Origin: Paraspadella gotoi
Taxonomy: Eukaryota > Chaetognatha
Assembly: GCA_051294375.1 (NCBI GenBank)
Contig: CM119268.1
Location: 8,914,806 to 8,978,805 of the forward strand
Direction of reading: 5' to 3'
DNA length: 64,000 nucleotides
Made by a program: the position numbers and the translations under genes. The notes beneath the pieces are model-generated. The model did not search any database, was not told the DNA's origin, and worked only from the letters and a program-made list of their open reading frames with translations. Shown here piece after piece: positions 44,600-57,990 of this stretch (its first letter is position 1; each line of letters starts with the position of its first letter).

Positions 44600-46415
44600 T
44601 CCATTTTGTATAGCGAGAATTTCCTTTTAGTATCTTTTTGCGGTCGGTGATTCCTTTTCTTCATTACCGTCGCCATCTTGGATGCGTAATAGTTTATAAT
44701 TTTTAACTGAACGTTTATTATAATTATATGTAGTAGCTTTTCTTTACTCTTATTTTCGTTATATTTCTCTCTCATTGAGACTCCGGTATCCGTTTACCAA
44801 TTTCACATTAACAACTTTTTCACTGATTTTAAAATATATTTTTCGACAGTTTCTATATTTACACTTTTTAGTCTCTTTCTCTAAAACCATCTTTTCCTCT
44901 CTTCCTAGAATTCCAACGATTTTCCTTTTCTAATTTCTTCCTCATATAAATGTGGTTTCTCTCTCTTCCTCCCTCATCTCATCTCTCTTCAATCAATAAA
45001 GAGAGCTGGAAGTCGAAATAATAATAGCACTCCCAAACCTCTCTCACCTTCCTCTCGTTTCTCTTTAAAGCATACAAACATCACAATCAAAAGAAATCAA
45101 ATCTACAAAAGCTCTCTCAAATCTGCTACTCCTAAACCCCGGCATCGCGTCTTTTTAAAATCAGATTTTTCTCTCTCTTAAACGTATATTTTATCCTCAC
45201 GCTTTTTCTTCACATCCTCTTCTCCGTTGATCGCGAGGATCCGCAGATTTCTTTCCTTTTCGATCACCGCTTGTCTTTCTTTCTCGGATTCGTGGTCACC
45301 CACGTCCCTATCTCTCCTCTCTCTCGCCTTGCCTCATCGCTCTCGCCGCGCGCTTTCTCTCCACCTCATCTCTCCGCTGTGGGCTCGATGGGCTGATGCT
45401 CAACATACATGCGAAAGAAAAAAAAATTGGGTTACGAACCATCAGTCTTCGATCGAGCACGTCAACATCTTGTAATATTTTTTTAATAAAATGTTAATCG
45501 ATTCGTATTATTTAATCTGTCAAAACTGTTTGATATGTTATATAGCTCATTTGAAGGCCCCGAGCCAGTATCCTTTGACTATTGAAGAAAAAAAATACTG
45601 TTCAAACCGGACTTTTCTTTACTAATTTTTTTTAAAGTTTTTTATCCTACGCATAAGTTTAAGAAAGGTTTTTAAATAATTAATCGTCATCATAAAACTT
45701 AACTAAAAATCCAATGCAAGAGACGGCAATGATGGCAAATTCTAATTATTTTAATATTCAAAGAGCAACCAACGAAAAGTCTTTGAGAGCATGAGTTTCA
45801 TCAAAGACTGCAATCGGAAAATCGGAAATGAAGAAGAACAAGTCGCGCCCTGCTCTCCTGTGATTCCTGTTGATCTGTTCGGCGGATTCCTTGCAGTCCC
45901 GAAATCCGCAGTTTTTACCAAATCTTCATTTATTCAATTAGTTCGCCGATTGTCGTCGGCTCGTTTCTTTCTTTCTTCTCATCTTTCTTCTTTTTCTTTC
46001 TTTCTTTCGTTCTTTTTCTTCTCCACCTTATTCTTTTCTTTGTGCCCTTTTGTCTTCTTTACTTGCTTTTTTTTTCTTCTTCTTTTCAAATCTCTTTTTT
46101 TTCTTCTCTCTATCCCTCTTTTTGATTTTTTTTCTCTTCTTTCCTTATTTTTTTTTCCTTTTTTTCTATCTGTCTTCTTTCCTCTTTTGCCTTTTCCTAT
46201 CTTCTCTTTCTCTCTCTTCTTTTCTTTCTCTTAGTTCTTTTTCCTTTTTTTTTTTCTCTTCCCTTTTTCCTTCTTTTTTTTGTTCTGTATTCTTTCTTTC
46301 TTTCATTTCTTCACTTCCTATCTGTCTCTTTCCTCTTCCTTCTGCTCTCTTATTTCATAGTTCTCTTCTCCTCTCTCTCTCCTTTTCCTCACGGTTTTAC
46401 CCTTTTCCTTATGTT
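44600..46415. other. No gene recognised
   Basis: AT-rich sequence followed by about 450 bp of T/C-rich sequence (45960-46415). A frame starting at 45791 has about 55 codons of ordinary composition before running into the T/C tract; its coding status is doubtful. Confidence 0.45.
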
Positions 46416-46440
46416 NNNNNNNNNNNNNNNNNNNNNNNNN
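46416..46440. other. Assembly gap (25 N)
   Basis: Fixed-length gap in T/C-rich sequence. A 10-N gap lies at 47361-47370. Confidence 0.99.
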
Positions 46441-46444
46441 CCAT

Positions 46445-46520
46445 CTCTGCCCCGTTAAATTTTATTTTTATTTTCCTTCTTTCCATCTTTTGCGAAGGGA
46501 TTATGACAATCACTCTCGGC
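46445..46520 (+). repeat. Dispersed repeat, copy 2
   Basis: Partner of 44383-44475, without the CT expansion, immediately right of a 25-N gap. Confidence 0.65.
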
Positions 46521-46639
46521 TTCGAGGAAAGACGAGGCGCATGGGCGGGAGGAGAAGGAGGAATATGCAAATGAGCCTCGAGAATTGGACTATTCTTGCG
46601 GACGGCTGATGGAGCGAGACGGGAGAGGAAAGAGAGAGA

Positions 46640-46659
46640 GAGAAGAGAGGAGAGAGAGG

Positions 46660-46690
<31 letters not shown>
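46640..46690 (+). repeat. (GA)n microsatellite
   Basis: GA repeats; a further GA-rich stretch lies at 46880-46975. Confidence 0.9.
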
Positions 46691-46999
46691 GAGTGAGAGA
46701 GAAACTGTTTAGCGGAGAGGCCGAGAGCGCCCGGCTGCAAGAGATAGAGACGAGACATCTTTCTGGGAACAGGAATACGACCGAGATGACGGAGGGCGCC
46801 CAGGGTGGGAAGAGACAATGAGACATACGTTTGTAAGCTCTGTTTTCTCGGAGCCGAGTGGGAGGGAGAGGGGTGACGGGGACGAGAGAGAGAGTAGAGA
46901 GAGAGAGAGAAGAGAGATGAGGTGGTTTTAGACGAGGAGAGTAGATGAGGAGAGAGAAGAGAGAGGAGAGAGAACATTTTTGGAAGAGAATTCCGCTCA

Positions 47000-47720
47000 A
47001 TCTATCTTTCCTTTCTTATGTATTTTCTTTATCTCCTTGCTCTAATGTCTAATGTCTTTCTTTCTCTTCATCTCTTCTCTCTATTCTCTTTTATTTCTTT
47101 CTCTATTCCCTCTCTCTCGCCTCATCTTTTCGTCTTCTCTCTCTGTCTCGACTTCTCTTCGACTCTTTCTCGCTTCATCTCTCTATCTCTTATTTCTAAT
47201 GTCTCACTCTCTCTTTTCTCTCTATCTCGCTCCTTCTCTCTTTCTTTTTCATTCACTCCAGAGTTGAAGGACGACGTGAGGTTTTTGAATTTTTTTTCAC
47301 GCTCCCCCCCTTTCTCTCTCTCTCTCTTTCTCATTCTCTCATTCTCTGTTTGTCAACCTCNNNNNNNNNNTTTTCTTTCTCAATCTTTCTTTTCTTTTCG
47401 TTTCCTTTCTTTTTTATTATACTTCTCCATTCTCATCTCTCTTCCTCTCTGTCTCTTTTCCCGGGATAAGGATGAATTCTCACTCAATTTTTTTCTTCTC
47501 CTTCCAACAAAATGTCCCGCCCACCCCCCCCACCCCTCCAAAAAATTAGTCTCCGCGAACAATGGGCGGGACAAACCTTTCACTCCCCCATGCAGCCAAT
47601 TTCAGGTACCCCCCCGGCCCACCCACCACACGAAAGTAACACACGTTATTAGAATCGTAAAATCCTTATGTCTCTAAACTCCTCCCCCACTCTCTCCCTA
47701 ACCTCCTTTCTCCCCACAGC
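47000..47720. other. T/C-rich sequence, no gene recognised
   Basis: CT-rich low-complexity sequence with a 10-N gap, then a C-rich patch at 47515-47620. Confidence 0.6.
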
Positions 47721-50700
47721 CATTTTGACCCTACTCCCCTCCTCCGTTATACATGTCAAGTACCTATAAATTCTTATTTTCCCATTCATATTGTCTCAGT
47801 TTAAATCAAACTCATTTAGCGCAAATTCAAACAAAAAATACCTTTAAATCCAAATGTAATAAGAAAATATCAGAGCCCTATTTCAAGATGGCAGAAAGCC
47901 ACTATCTAAATTTTATAACTTTACTATGACTCGCACCCACTCTATAAAACACTCATCGTTAACTTACTCCAATAACTTATTATTTAAAAAAAAAACTACT
48001 CAAGACCCGTCAGTAGTTCTTTATTTACAAAAACCAAGCGTGACGCCCACGACCACGACGACGACCGACGTCACAAAGAAGCTGACCCGAATCAATATCG
48101 CAGCCTGAAACCGGCCTTCGCCGGTCATGGCTCGATAAAATCCGAAATTTTAAAAAAAACACGGCTAAAACAAGATTCCGAAATCTTTTTGTTTAACTCG
48201 ATTTTTTTAGAGATTTAAACTCAGCGAAATTGCTCACGACCGAATAAAATCCTGTCAGAGCCCAGCTGAATAATTGTTGCAGTCAACAAACAGGTTTTTT
48301 GAAAAAAAAAGAAAATAGAGCCAATCTTCCCGACTTTTGTATTCTTTCTTAATGCGACATATTTTCAAGGGCGCTTTTTTTACAGGAATCCAATTGCCAT
48401 TAGTTTAACTGAAAAAAACCTTTTTTTTAAACAGGCAAAAAACCGGCACCTTCTACTATAAACAATACTAAAATTTTTAAGCCCGCAGCTGCAATGCACA
48501 ATTTTTCTATTTTCCTGTAATCTTTCCTCGACGCCCCAGTAATCTGGAGTCTTAAGTAATTTGACTAATAAGGTCCAATTGTCATTGACCGAATTTGACA
48601 TAACCCGAGATGCCGCCAACAGAGACACACCGTCTCTTACACTGCCCATGTCGAAAGCAAAGACATTTTCGTTGGAGATTGCATTGCGTGTGAGGCAATT
48701 ACCGTCCATGGTCTATGAATATGATCAAGATTGCACTCTGGCCGCCTAAAACAAAAAAAAACCCTCACGACGAATACAAATGTGCGATGGAAGTCTTACC
48801 GCAATTATTTGTGAAAAGCTTTTTTAAAGTTGAAGAATTTAATGAGGTGTGTTGCAAAACAAACAAAATTTTGCACAAAGCGGCAGACAAGATTTCCGCA
48901 ATCTGAGAAAGCACCAGCACTATTTTCTTTTTGAGCTTCTGTTTCAAAGATTCATTATTGAACCCAAAAAACAACAACAACTTGTCGCCAACCAACTATC
49001 GAGCGCAAGAAGAAGTAAAAATGAAAACCATTCTACCAAAATCGAAATCCCGTATGAGCTAAGCAAGACACGTCGAGAGCGAAAAAGTATAAATTTTGTC
49101 AGACTATTCTCCACAACAATACGCTATTCTAACTAACGTCTATTCGTCTTTCTCTCGTACACCTATTCCCTTCTCTTCCCAAACTTCTAATTTAAAGCAA
49201 AAATGCTGCGGACGTTAAATTCAACAGACTCAAAGAGAGGATGCCTTTTTGCCCGAAGGAGGTAAGACACTTATTCGTCTAATCTTTAATCTAGGTTAAA
49301 TAAAATATTATTACTAACCGGGCAACTCTCACGAGTACCTCTCTCACGGAGAGGATACACTTGATAAAGCGATAGCCCCTTTTTGTTAGTAATCCGGATC
49401 CGGGACGACAGGCCTTGCAACCTGAGGCGATATTCACCGGCCACAAGTTCTTCACTCTTTTTTTGGCTACATGTTGTACAGTTCACTATTTGTTCTATAT
49501 AAGACTTATGCTTTAGCCTCGTACTCGGCTCCATATTTGTAGCTATCTAGTCAGACACGTGAAGTAGGGAATATTGTGATCACGAAAATTTTTTGACTTT
49601 CACGCACCTAACTAAGCATTGCGCGAGAGTGACGGAAAAAATTATATGAACTGAGCGCCTAGCTCAAGAGTTGTAAATTTATTCCAGAGGCCAAATCCAA
49701 TGAATACAAAATACAACCACTGGATACTTCACATGTATTGAGACAGACTCAATTAGATTTTTTAAATGTGCATAGATAAAAATTTATCTGGAAGAGCATG
49801 ATTGAAGTGTGGGTGATGACAAGAATAAGAGAGAGTGTATATCATATATTCAAGGAAATTTATAATCATTAAAAACATTTAAATTTATTTCTACCAACAA
49901 AGGTGGTTCGAATCGCCCAGTAGGTTGTCGAGGCAAAGTGCGCAACTATAAACCTTTTTGGGTGACAGAGGAGGAGAAGGTGGCACACTCCAGCTTGATT
50001 TATTGACAATAATTCTAGCAAGCTGACAACGCAATGACAAGAAGGATCGATTGTCGTGATGAACCAAAAAGAGAATTGGAATTAGGTCAAGGATGGAACG
50101 AGTTGTTCCAACTGCACCTATCATTAGCCCTTGTCCTCCCTGCCGCAAAAACAGAAGAAAGCAGGAGTTTGGCACTTTTTGGTGAAAACTATTGTCCAAT
50201 TTTAAAGAATAAAGTGAGGATTAACGCACAAGAGAAAAGTGAACTTGAGTGAAAACATAGGATAGGAGCATCTCCTGAGATACTTAAAAGTTTGATCGTA
50301 TAATGTAAGTATTTACAAGAAAAAAAAACAGCTCCAAGAAGTGGGTATACAGTCCTTGAAGCCATCCTGAGGGTTCCAATCTGTAACATATTAATATGAT
50401 TTATGGTAATGTGAATAATCCAGTTTCAAACTGAAAGAGGCAGGAAACCGCAATTGTTTATCGAGGAAATATTTGATTTTTGTAGATGACGAATAAACAG
50501 ACTGGCTTATTGGACAAGGTTGATTGCTCATAAGCATAATGGAGATTTTTTTTCTCTAGCGAGGAGTAGCGACCATAATTTTTTTCTACCTTTTCGCAAA
50601 CCATGTATGCGGAGAAAGTTGTTCAATTATTGCAATATTAATTATTATATTTCTTAGGCTGACGGGTGAATAAGAAATTATGGGAATTCATACTACGGAT

Positions 50701-50848
50701 GACTGCGCCAATAAATCTAATAGTAAAGTTTGAAACTACGGGAGGTTGTCCTCCCTTTTGATATTATTGATTATACTAATAAAATAATAAAATCTATCCA
50801 AAGACTCTTGTCCCTACTCACCGTCTACTCTCTCCACTCCATTTTCTC
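47720..50848. other. Microsatellite-free unique sequence, no assignable gene
   Basis: This is the longest stretch without simple repeats. It holds several short open frames, for example plus 48561-49136 broken over two frames and minus 49286-49534. The latter encodes 82 residues including CTTCSQKKSEELVAGEYRLR. None resembles a family I know, and no splice-consistent join was found. Confidence 0.4.
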
Positions 50849-50873
50849 NNNNNNNNNNNNNNNNNNNNNNNNN
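50849..50873. other. Assembly gap (25 N)
   Basis: Fixed-length gap in T/C-rich sequence. Confidence 0.99.
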
Positions 50874-51107
50874 CAACACTTTTTTTTTCTTTCAAGTTTT
50901 TTTTCCCTCTCATTTTCTCTTTTTCTTGTTTTCTTTCTTTCCATCTTTGAAGGGAATCCGTGACGTGTTTAGCCCACTCTCACTCACAAACGCAAAATAA
51001 CTCACTTCGAACTTCTTTGGCGCCTTACCTCCAAACTTATCTCAGCATATTTTTATCTTTTACCTTCCACCGAAGCCTTCGGCGACCGGTCCAAAACCTT
51101 TCGGACG

Positions 51108-51262
51108 GAGTCTCTCTCTCTCTCTCTCTTTTCTCTCTCCTCTCTTTTCTCTCTCTATTCTCTCTCTCCATCTCTCTTCTCTCTCTTCTTCTACTCCTTA
51201 ACAGTCCTCTACTCTCTCGTCTCTCTCTCTCTCTCTTTCTCTCCTTTCTCTCTTTCTTTTTC
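51108..51262 (+). repeat. (CT)n-rich tract
   Basis: Interrupted CT repeats. Confidence 0.9.
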
Positions 51263-51269
51263 ACACTTT

Positions 51270-51808
51270 CTCCCTCATATAAACCATTAATTTCAATTTT
51301 TTCTATTTTTACTCTGACGACAAAATTTTAATCTTTTTTTCTCTCTAAGAAAAATAACTTTTTTCCTGTCGAGTTCTATTTTTTTTTGTGAACGAAAGCT
51401 TACAACAAGAATGTTCAATTTGCTTTTACAATTTAATGTATTTTTTTTCTTTAAATACTTTTACATAGAAACCTAATTAAGTAAACAAGCAAAAAATCCA
51501 ACTATTAAAAAAAATAAATCATATAAGTCATATCGTTTTCCTTAGGACTTTAATTGAAAAAACCAATCAAGTATAGAAACCAGAAATGGATATAAAATTG
51601 ATATAACTTTCAAAATTTGTTCATATCATTTATTTCAATTTAAAAATCGTTTTAGATTTGTCTTGACGTGAAATATCGAAAAAAAGAAAAATGAAAAATA
51701 CTCGATTATTCGCTTCACAGATAAAAGCGTCTGATGGAATTTGTTTTCGCGATGGAAAAATATTTTCTCGTTCGGAAAAAGTGACAGTGAAATTCTCCAA
51801 TTCACGCG

Positions 51809-51906
<98 letters not shown>

Positions 51907-52940
51907 AGATAAACATGTGACAAAGCAAAAAAAGAAAAAAGATTCCCCAAATTCTTCGATTTGGTTAAGTCTCTTCAATTTTAATTGAAAAAAAAAAATT
52001 CGGATTTTCTTTTCTTTTGTTCAGCTGCGTCATCTTTTTTGGTTGTTGTTGTCGTTGTTGCTGTCGTTGTTGTCGTCGTTGAACTGATTTCTAAGCAACG
52101 CGTGAAAATCGCCTTTCTTTTCTTTTTTTTTTCTTTTTTTCGTCCCTCAGACTCGAATGAAAAGAAAACTAATGGAACGAAAGAAAATAAATCGTTACGT
52201 TTACACGAGGAAAACTTGATCGTCGCAAATTTATTGGCAATCGTCGTCGTGGTCGTCGTGGTCGTCGTGGTCGTCGTCCTTTCCTTTCCGTTGTTTCGTC
52301 GTCTCTGTCCCTAGCTGAAAATCACGAATTAAAAGTTTATTTGTGGTGTTGTTGTTTTTTTCGTTTAAATTACCAGAAAATTGTTTTTCTTTTCATTTTT
52401 TTTCTCTTAATCTTTTTTGAAATTTATGTTTTATATTATATGTTGAATTTTAATATAACCGAACGATTCGGCCCAAGGGTTTTCGCCAGTACGACCTCAG
52501 AAAGGAAATTTTCAACGACAGGGGTTCAACCGCTAACTTTTCTTTTTTTACGAGACATAAATAATATTTAAAGTGGGTCACCGAAAAAAGCAAAAAAATA
52601 TCTATCAAGGATGTTGCCATGGTTTATCCGTACAGAAGTTGATCCATTTGATCAAATTTCAGTTTAGTTTAGTAATCTCATATCTGATAATAAGCATATC
52701 CCTTCATCTATATATATTTATATAGTAAACTATTAACAGATTGACAAAACAACCAACAGACGAAAAAGTGTTACTTACTAAGAAGCAGTCAACGTTCAAC
52801 CGTAAGGCCTGACAAGAAAGAAAAAAAATGGAAAGATAAAGAAAAAAATCCTAGAGGAAATTGCTCTCTGTCTCGGCCCCTGGGCAGAGAGCCAGGACAC
52901 GATTAAACTTGTAGAAAATGGGGAGAACGGGGAATAGATA
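51270..52940. other. No gene recognised
   Basis: AT-rich sequence around (GA)n, plus GTT/GTC triplets at 52038-52082 and GTCGTGGTC repeats at 52242-52282. No convincing coding frame. Confidence 0.5.
51813..51908 (+). repeat. (GA)n microsatellite
   Basis: About 45 uninterrupted GA repeats. Confidence 0.97.
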
Positions 52941-52944
52941 GGGA

Positions 52945-53385
52945 AAAAGAGGAATAAAGAAAGGAAAAAGAGAAGTACAAAAGATAGGGAATAGAGTACA
53001 AAAGAGAAGTACAAAACAGGGAGAGAAGAGGATTACAACAGAATCGGAGAAGAGAAGTACAACAGAGAGCCAAAAGAGAGGTATATAAGAGAGGGAAAAG
53101 AAGAGTACAAAAGAGAGGGAAAAGAGAAGGACAAAAGAGAGGAAAAAGAGAAGTACAAAAGAGAGGGAAAAGAGAAGGACAAAAGAGCGGAAAAAGAGTA
53201 GTACAAAAGAGAGGGAAAAGAGAAGTACAAAAGAGAGGGAAAAGAGATGTACAAAAGAGAGGGAAAAGAGAAGGACAAAATAGAGGAAAAAGAGTAGTAC
53301 AAAAGAAATGGTAAAGAGTAGTACAAAAGAGAGGGGAAAGAGAAGTACAAAAGAGAGGGAAAAGAGAAGTACAAAAGATATGGGG
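52945..53385 (+). repeat. Minisatellite, unit about 22-24 bp
   Basis: About 20 copies of GAGAAGTACAAAAGAGAGGGAAAA-like units, with AGGACAAAA and AGTAGTACAAAA variants. Confidence 0.93.
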
Positions 53386-53625
53386 GAAAAAGAAAAAAAA
53401 AGATAATAAAAAAAAAAATATCAATGGTTGAAAGAAAGAAGACATTTTTCGCACAATGGAAAACCATCCATTCATCGATCGGAATCGGGGAAAAATACTG
53501 TGGTGAAGCAGGAGGAGGGGAGGAAGAGCAGGAGGGGAAGAAGAAGAAAGGTAGGGATATTAACTTGGGGGGGGGAATGATAGTGAAAGACAAGAAAGGT
53601 AATTCAAATGTGTTGCGCCTCTGTA

Positions 53626-53896
53626 ACTTTTTTTATGTGTATTTATGACATGCATTGCATCAGAATCTTGTCTTTTATTCTTTAATGTTTTTGGATTTCC
53701 TGAAGGCGGCGCTAGCTGTCACTTAGATTTTAGGTTTTTTCCTGTCTTAACAAATGAGCAATCAACTATAGGAGAATTATTTATATTTTTGACGTATGAG
53801 GGACAGACCGATCGATAGATCGACAGACAGACCGACCGACAGACCGACCGAAAAGTGGCTTATAGAGTTGCTCCGCTCGTATTCGCGGCGCAACTA
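53626..53896 (+). mobile_element. Interspersed repeat of about 260 bp, copy 2
   Basis: Second copy of the repeat at 26700-26952, with a (GACAGACC)n-like tail part and a longer hairpin loop between GTTGC and GCAAC. Confidence 0.65.
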
Positions 53897-54299
53897 ATCA
53901 AAGAGAGATAGAATGGCAAATGGATTTAAAAGATGATCATAAGTGAGATGGTAGAAAGAAGAGGTGGTGAGTGGCATGAGAATAAGATGGCGAAATGCCA
54001 TAAAGGTTGCGGGAAAAAAAAAGATTAGACAAAAAGCCAGTAAGAAATGCTGATGCAAAAAAGTTCATCTTGGAGAGAAAAAAGGAACAATTAGATAGAA
54101 AATGTTCTTCTTTTGCACAAAAAACTCGCGGTCGTAATATTGACTTGCCCGATTGCATAAAGGATAATAAGATACGGAGATGAGCGGAACATCCGGGGAT
54201 GTCATTCGACTTTGATTTATACGTGTTTTTTGCCTTTTCTTTTTTTTGGATTCTTAGTGAAAAATAAAGATAAGATTGTAATAATAAAAGAAATTTCAT

Positions 54300-54709
<410 letters not shown>

Positions 54710-54710
<1 letters not shown>

Positions 54711-56640
54711 AAATGAAAGAAAGAAGGAGAGTCATTCAGTCCAGTTCCTCGTGATAAGGTTATCAATCTATTTCCGCTCCTTTCGGCTCAGAGAGTCACC
54801 TCGACTCTTACTTACCAGAAAATTGACCGACTGAACTCACCTTTTTATAGTGATATTGTTCCGGTTTTCTCTCATCATTAAGACTCGCGGTTAACGAGAA
54901 GAAATATTCGTATGCTATTAAATTTGAAAGACTAATACTAAACTTGGTCGGATGACGATATTCTATTGTAGCTTTCTTGGGTTTCTTATAAATTGTAACT
55001 TGCCAAAACTTCAGTCCTTCTTGCCAGTCGATCGAGATATCCTAAACATTCCCCTACCCATCCGCCACCATCATCAGCCGATCAGAATTGCCCCTCCACT
55101 TTCGCGTTATGCTTTTTATATCTCGGAGGGTGGAGAAAGAAAAGATAGGAGTGGAAAAGAGAAGACCGAAAGAGAAGAGCGAAAGAGAGATGAGCGAAAG
55201 ACGGAGGGAAAAACGTTGAAGAGCATAAAGAATGAGGAGCTAAAGAGAGGAGCAAAAAGAAAGAAAAGATAAATGACAAAACAGTGAGGAGCATAAAGAG
55301 TGAGGAGCTAAAGAGAGGAGCAAAAAGAAAGAGAAGAGAAATGACAAAACAGTAAGGAACATAAAGAGAGAGGAGCTAAAGAGAGGAGCAAAAAGAAAGA
55401 GAAGAGAAATGACGAAACAGTGAGGAGTGAAAGTGTGGAGCCAGAGAGAGGATCGGCGAAGACATCGCCTCACTTCTTGATGTACGACGGACCAGAAGAA
55501 TTGAGTTATGAGAGAATCATTTTTTTTAATTCTTTTTTCCTTCCTCCATTTTCTTTTCTCCTTTCCTTTCCTCCGGTCATTTTTTTTTCCTCCGGTCGAG
55601 GAAAGGAAATTAATTCCGGTTTTTTTTTTTTCGGTCGATGATTTTTTTTTATTTCCTTTTAATTCGATAACAATTGCCATTTTGGTTAATCTTCTTTGAG
55701 GCCGCGGTATAGATACCGGTTTTTCTTTTGTTTGAAACATCTTTTTACGTTCAGTAGTTTTTTTTTTTTTTTGCTCTCTCTCGTATGAGTTAGTATAAGT
55801 TAGTATAAGTTAGCGACAGTCGACGTAAACAATAAAATAAACAATCAGTGTCAAGTCAAATTACAGCAATGCATTGCGTAAATATCATAAAAACTTCCGA
55901 AGAAAGAGAATTGATATGGTAATTTTGTAAATTATAAAAGATAATTTCGCGTCATTAATCGGACGGACATGGCGATACGACGACCCCGCGTTGTGTCGAC
56001 TAGAAATAGAAGAACGTTCGACGAATTTCTTCCGCATAAGCGTCATCTTCGTCTTGGTCAGTGAACCCATGAGTCGATCTGCTATGTCATTATATTGTCA
56101 GAGTGATGGAGACATTAATCCACCAAAGCCTGTCCAAAGTCAGGGGCAGCTTATTTATTACTAAGTGAATTGTATATTGGTTGTACTGTACCATTTTTAT
56201 ACTTTATCCTTCGCTATATACAGAAGTTGATAGAATGAATATTGTTTCTTAAAAATTTTTGGGTATAATAATACTCATAGAATTAAAATATACTTTAAAG
56301 CAATCGTTATATATATTAACTACTTTTACTAATTTGTTTTTCAATTTTTCTTACAGATAAATTCGAAAAAACATCGGCGAATTGTTTTCGATTGGATTAT
56401 ATATGTTAACTTAGTTGTCGGACACATCCTCGTCTTTCTTCGCCGTGACGATCGGATTAAATTCGTTTTTTTTAACAAACTTTGGATTCCGTAATGAGAT
56501 TTGGATCAATAAAAGACATATAACAAAGATAATATCTTTAGAATAAATTTTAAGAAACAAAACAAAAGCAAAAACTAACTAATAAAAACCAAAAACTAAC
56601 AAAACAGTAAGCAAAAAAACAAACTCTACCAAAAAAAAAA
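54710..56640. other. No gene recognised; upstream flank of the Ig gene
   Basis: Contains a 68-bp minisatellite and then AT-rich sequence. The promoter of the Ig gene presumably lies near its right end, but no clear TATA or initiator could be fixed. Confidence 0.45.
55215..55435 (+). repeat. Minisatellite, unit about 68 bp
   Basis: Three copies of a unit with GAGGAGCTAAAGAGAGGAGC and AAATGAC.AAACAGTGAGGA. Confidence 0.92.
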
Positions 56641-56644
56641 AAAA

Positions 56645-56882
56645 ATGGCGTCGAACGTCGGTCGTTGCCTTTCGTCGCAGCAGTCCGTCGCTGCGCCGCT
56701 GCGTCTCCCCTTCCTGCCGCTGCTGCTGCTTGGGTGGGTGGCGACGACGACGGGGATGGAGCACAAGACTCAAGTGGTGACGGCGGGGACGTCGCTTCGT
56801 CTCGAATGCTCCTCCAATATCGAGGCCATTTGGATTAGACACGTCGACGATGCCTCCGCCTCGCGCGTTCTCGCTCTGGGAG
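56645..56882 (+). CDS. Ig-superfamily protein, exon 1 (signal peptide and first half of Ig domain 1)
   Basis: The exon opens with an ATG directly after an A-rich leader; no upstream in-frame ATG is available, so this start is preferred. Residues 1-18 are polar, 19-33 form a Leu-rich hydrophobic core (PLRLPFLPLLLLGWVA) and cleavage would fall near residue 37, so the product is probably secreted or membrane-anchored. After that comes an Ig-like A/B strand with Cys55 (SLRLECS) and the core Trp63 (AIWIRH). The donor is GAG|GTGATT at 56883-56884; the exon holds 79 codons plus one base (phase 1), and the split codon is completed as Gly by the next exon. Codons are rich in G/C at third positions, unlike the flanking AT-rich sequence. 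Ig families are large and the seen part has no diagnostic signature, so no gene name is given. Confidence 0.8.
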
Positions 56883-56883
56883 G

Positions 56884-56945
56884 TGATTATTTTGATTTGA
56901 TTGATTTGAATGATTTGATTGATTTGATGGATTTGATTTGATTTG
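56884..56945 (+). repeat. (GATTT)n-like tract at the start of intron 1
   Basis: Imperfect GATTT/GATTTGAT repeats begin immediately after the exon 1 donor. Confidence 0.8.
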
Positions 56946-57190
56946 ATTCTATTTATGGTTAAATTCACTCTATACAATTTGTTTATTAATGTTTATTTCG
57001 CTGACTACCTATGCCTGATTTATTATACGGTTAAATGATTTAACTGATTCTACGAAGATTGAAATATTTCTCAATTCTTTTTTTAATCTCTGTAAATCTT
57101 TACGCAATCTTTATGTCGCATCAATACATAATTTAATAAAAAAACTTGGTCGCTAGAATGCCTCGGTAAAAAAATTGCAAAACTTCATGT

Positions 57191-57410
57191 TGAAGAGACA
57201 GTAAATATTGATAAGTGTTAACGACAGAACCGTTCAATAAACTGAGCTTCGGACAGGTGTAACACTGTTACAGGCGTTAAGCGCCCCGTCCCTCTAACTG
57301 CCGACCACCAGAGCTAGAACCCCGGACCTTTGAGTTGGGAGGCGAATGACTTGCCTCCGGCACCAATGGCCCGCTGATGAATGGTTGATGGATTTTAGTC
57401 CACCATAATG
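57191..57410 (-). mobile_element. tRNA-derived SINE, copy 1 (intron 1)
   Basis: Read on the minus strand, the repeat has a tRNA-like head: an A-box-like TGGTGCCGGAGG, then CATTCGCCTCCCAACTC in the anticodon-arm position, then a B-box-like GGTCCGGGGTTC. A unique body follows with a short dyad around GTAACA...TGTTAC. A second copy lies 350 bp downstream in the same orientation. The tRNA-like spacing of A and B boxes is the reason for calling it a SINE; no poly-A or target duplication was identified. Confidence 0.6.
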
Positions 57411-57755
57411 TGAAAGATGTTGAGGTCCCCTCTTTGTCTCGGAATAAGAACGTTTTAAAGAAGCAGTATCTGTGTCTCTTTCTCTCGCCTCGATTTCCGA
57501 GTGTTTCACGAGTCAACTTTTTAATTTTCTATTGAATTCTCACCAAAACTGTTCGCCCGAAGGAACTTCGTTCTCACGAGTCTCCGAGGGATTGTTCTAA
57601 TAAGTCAATAAACGTTTTAAATACTCAATATCTACTTTTACTTTGCCTCGTGCGACTCACACATTTCTTTACGGGCGAATCAACGACGTTCGTCTCCGCG
57701 GGTGCGAAGACTCAAATAACTTCGTACTTAATTTTTTTTTATTTTTTGAATTTAC

Positions 57756-57990
57756 TGAAGAGACAGTAATTATTGTTATGTGTCAGTGACAGAACCGTTC
57801 AAAATAAGCAGTCCCTGAGCTTCGGACCAGGATGTAACACCGTGTTACAGGCGGTGTTAAGCGCCCCGTCCCTCTTAACTGCTTGGCGACCACAGAGCTA
57901 GAAACCCCGAACCTTTGAGTTGGGAGGCGAATGACTTGCCTCCGGCACCAATGGCCGCTGATGAACGGTTGGTGGATTTTAGTCCACCAT
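57756..57990 (-). mobile_element. tRNA-derived SINE, copy 2 (intron 1)
   Basis: This copy matches the first over its whole length with scattered indels, and has a better B box on the minus strand (GGTTCGGGGTTT). It carries a short internal dyad around TAACACCG/CGGTGTTA. The two copies account for over a third of intron 1. Confidence 0.6.
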
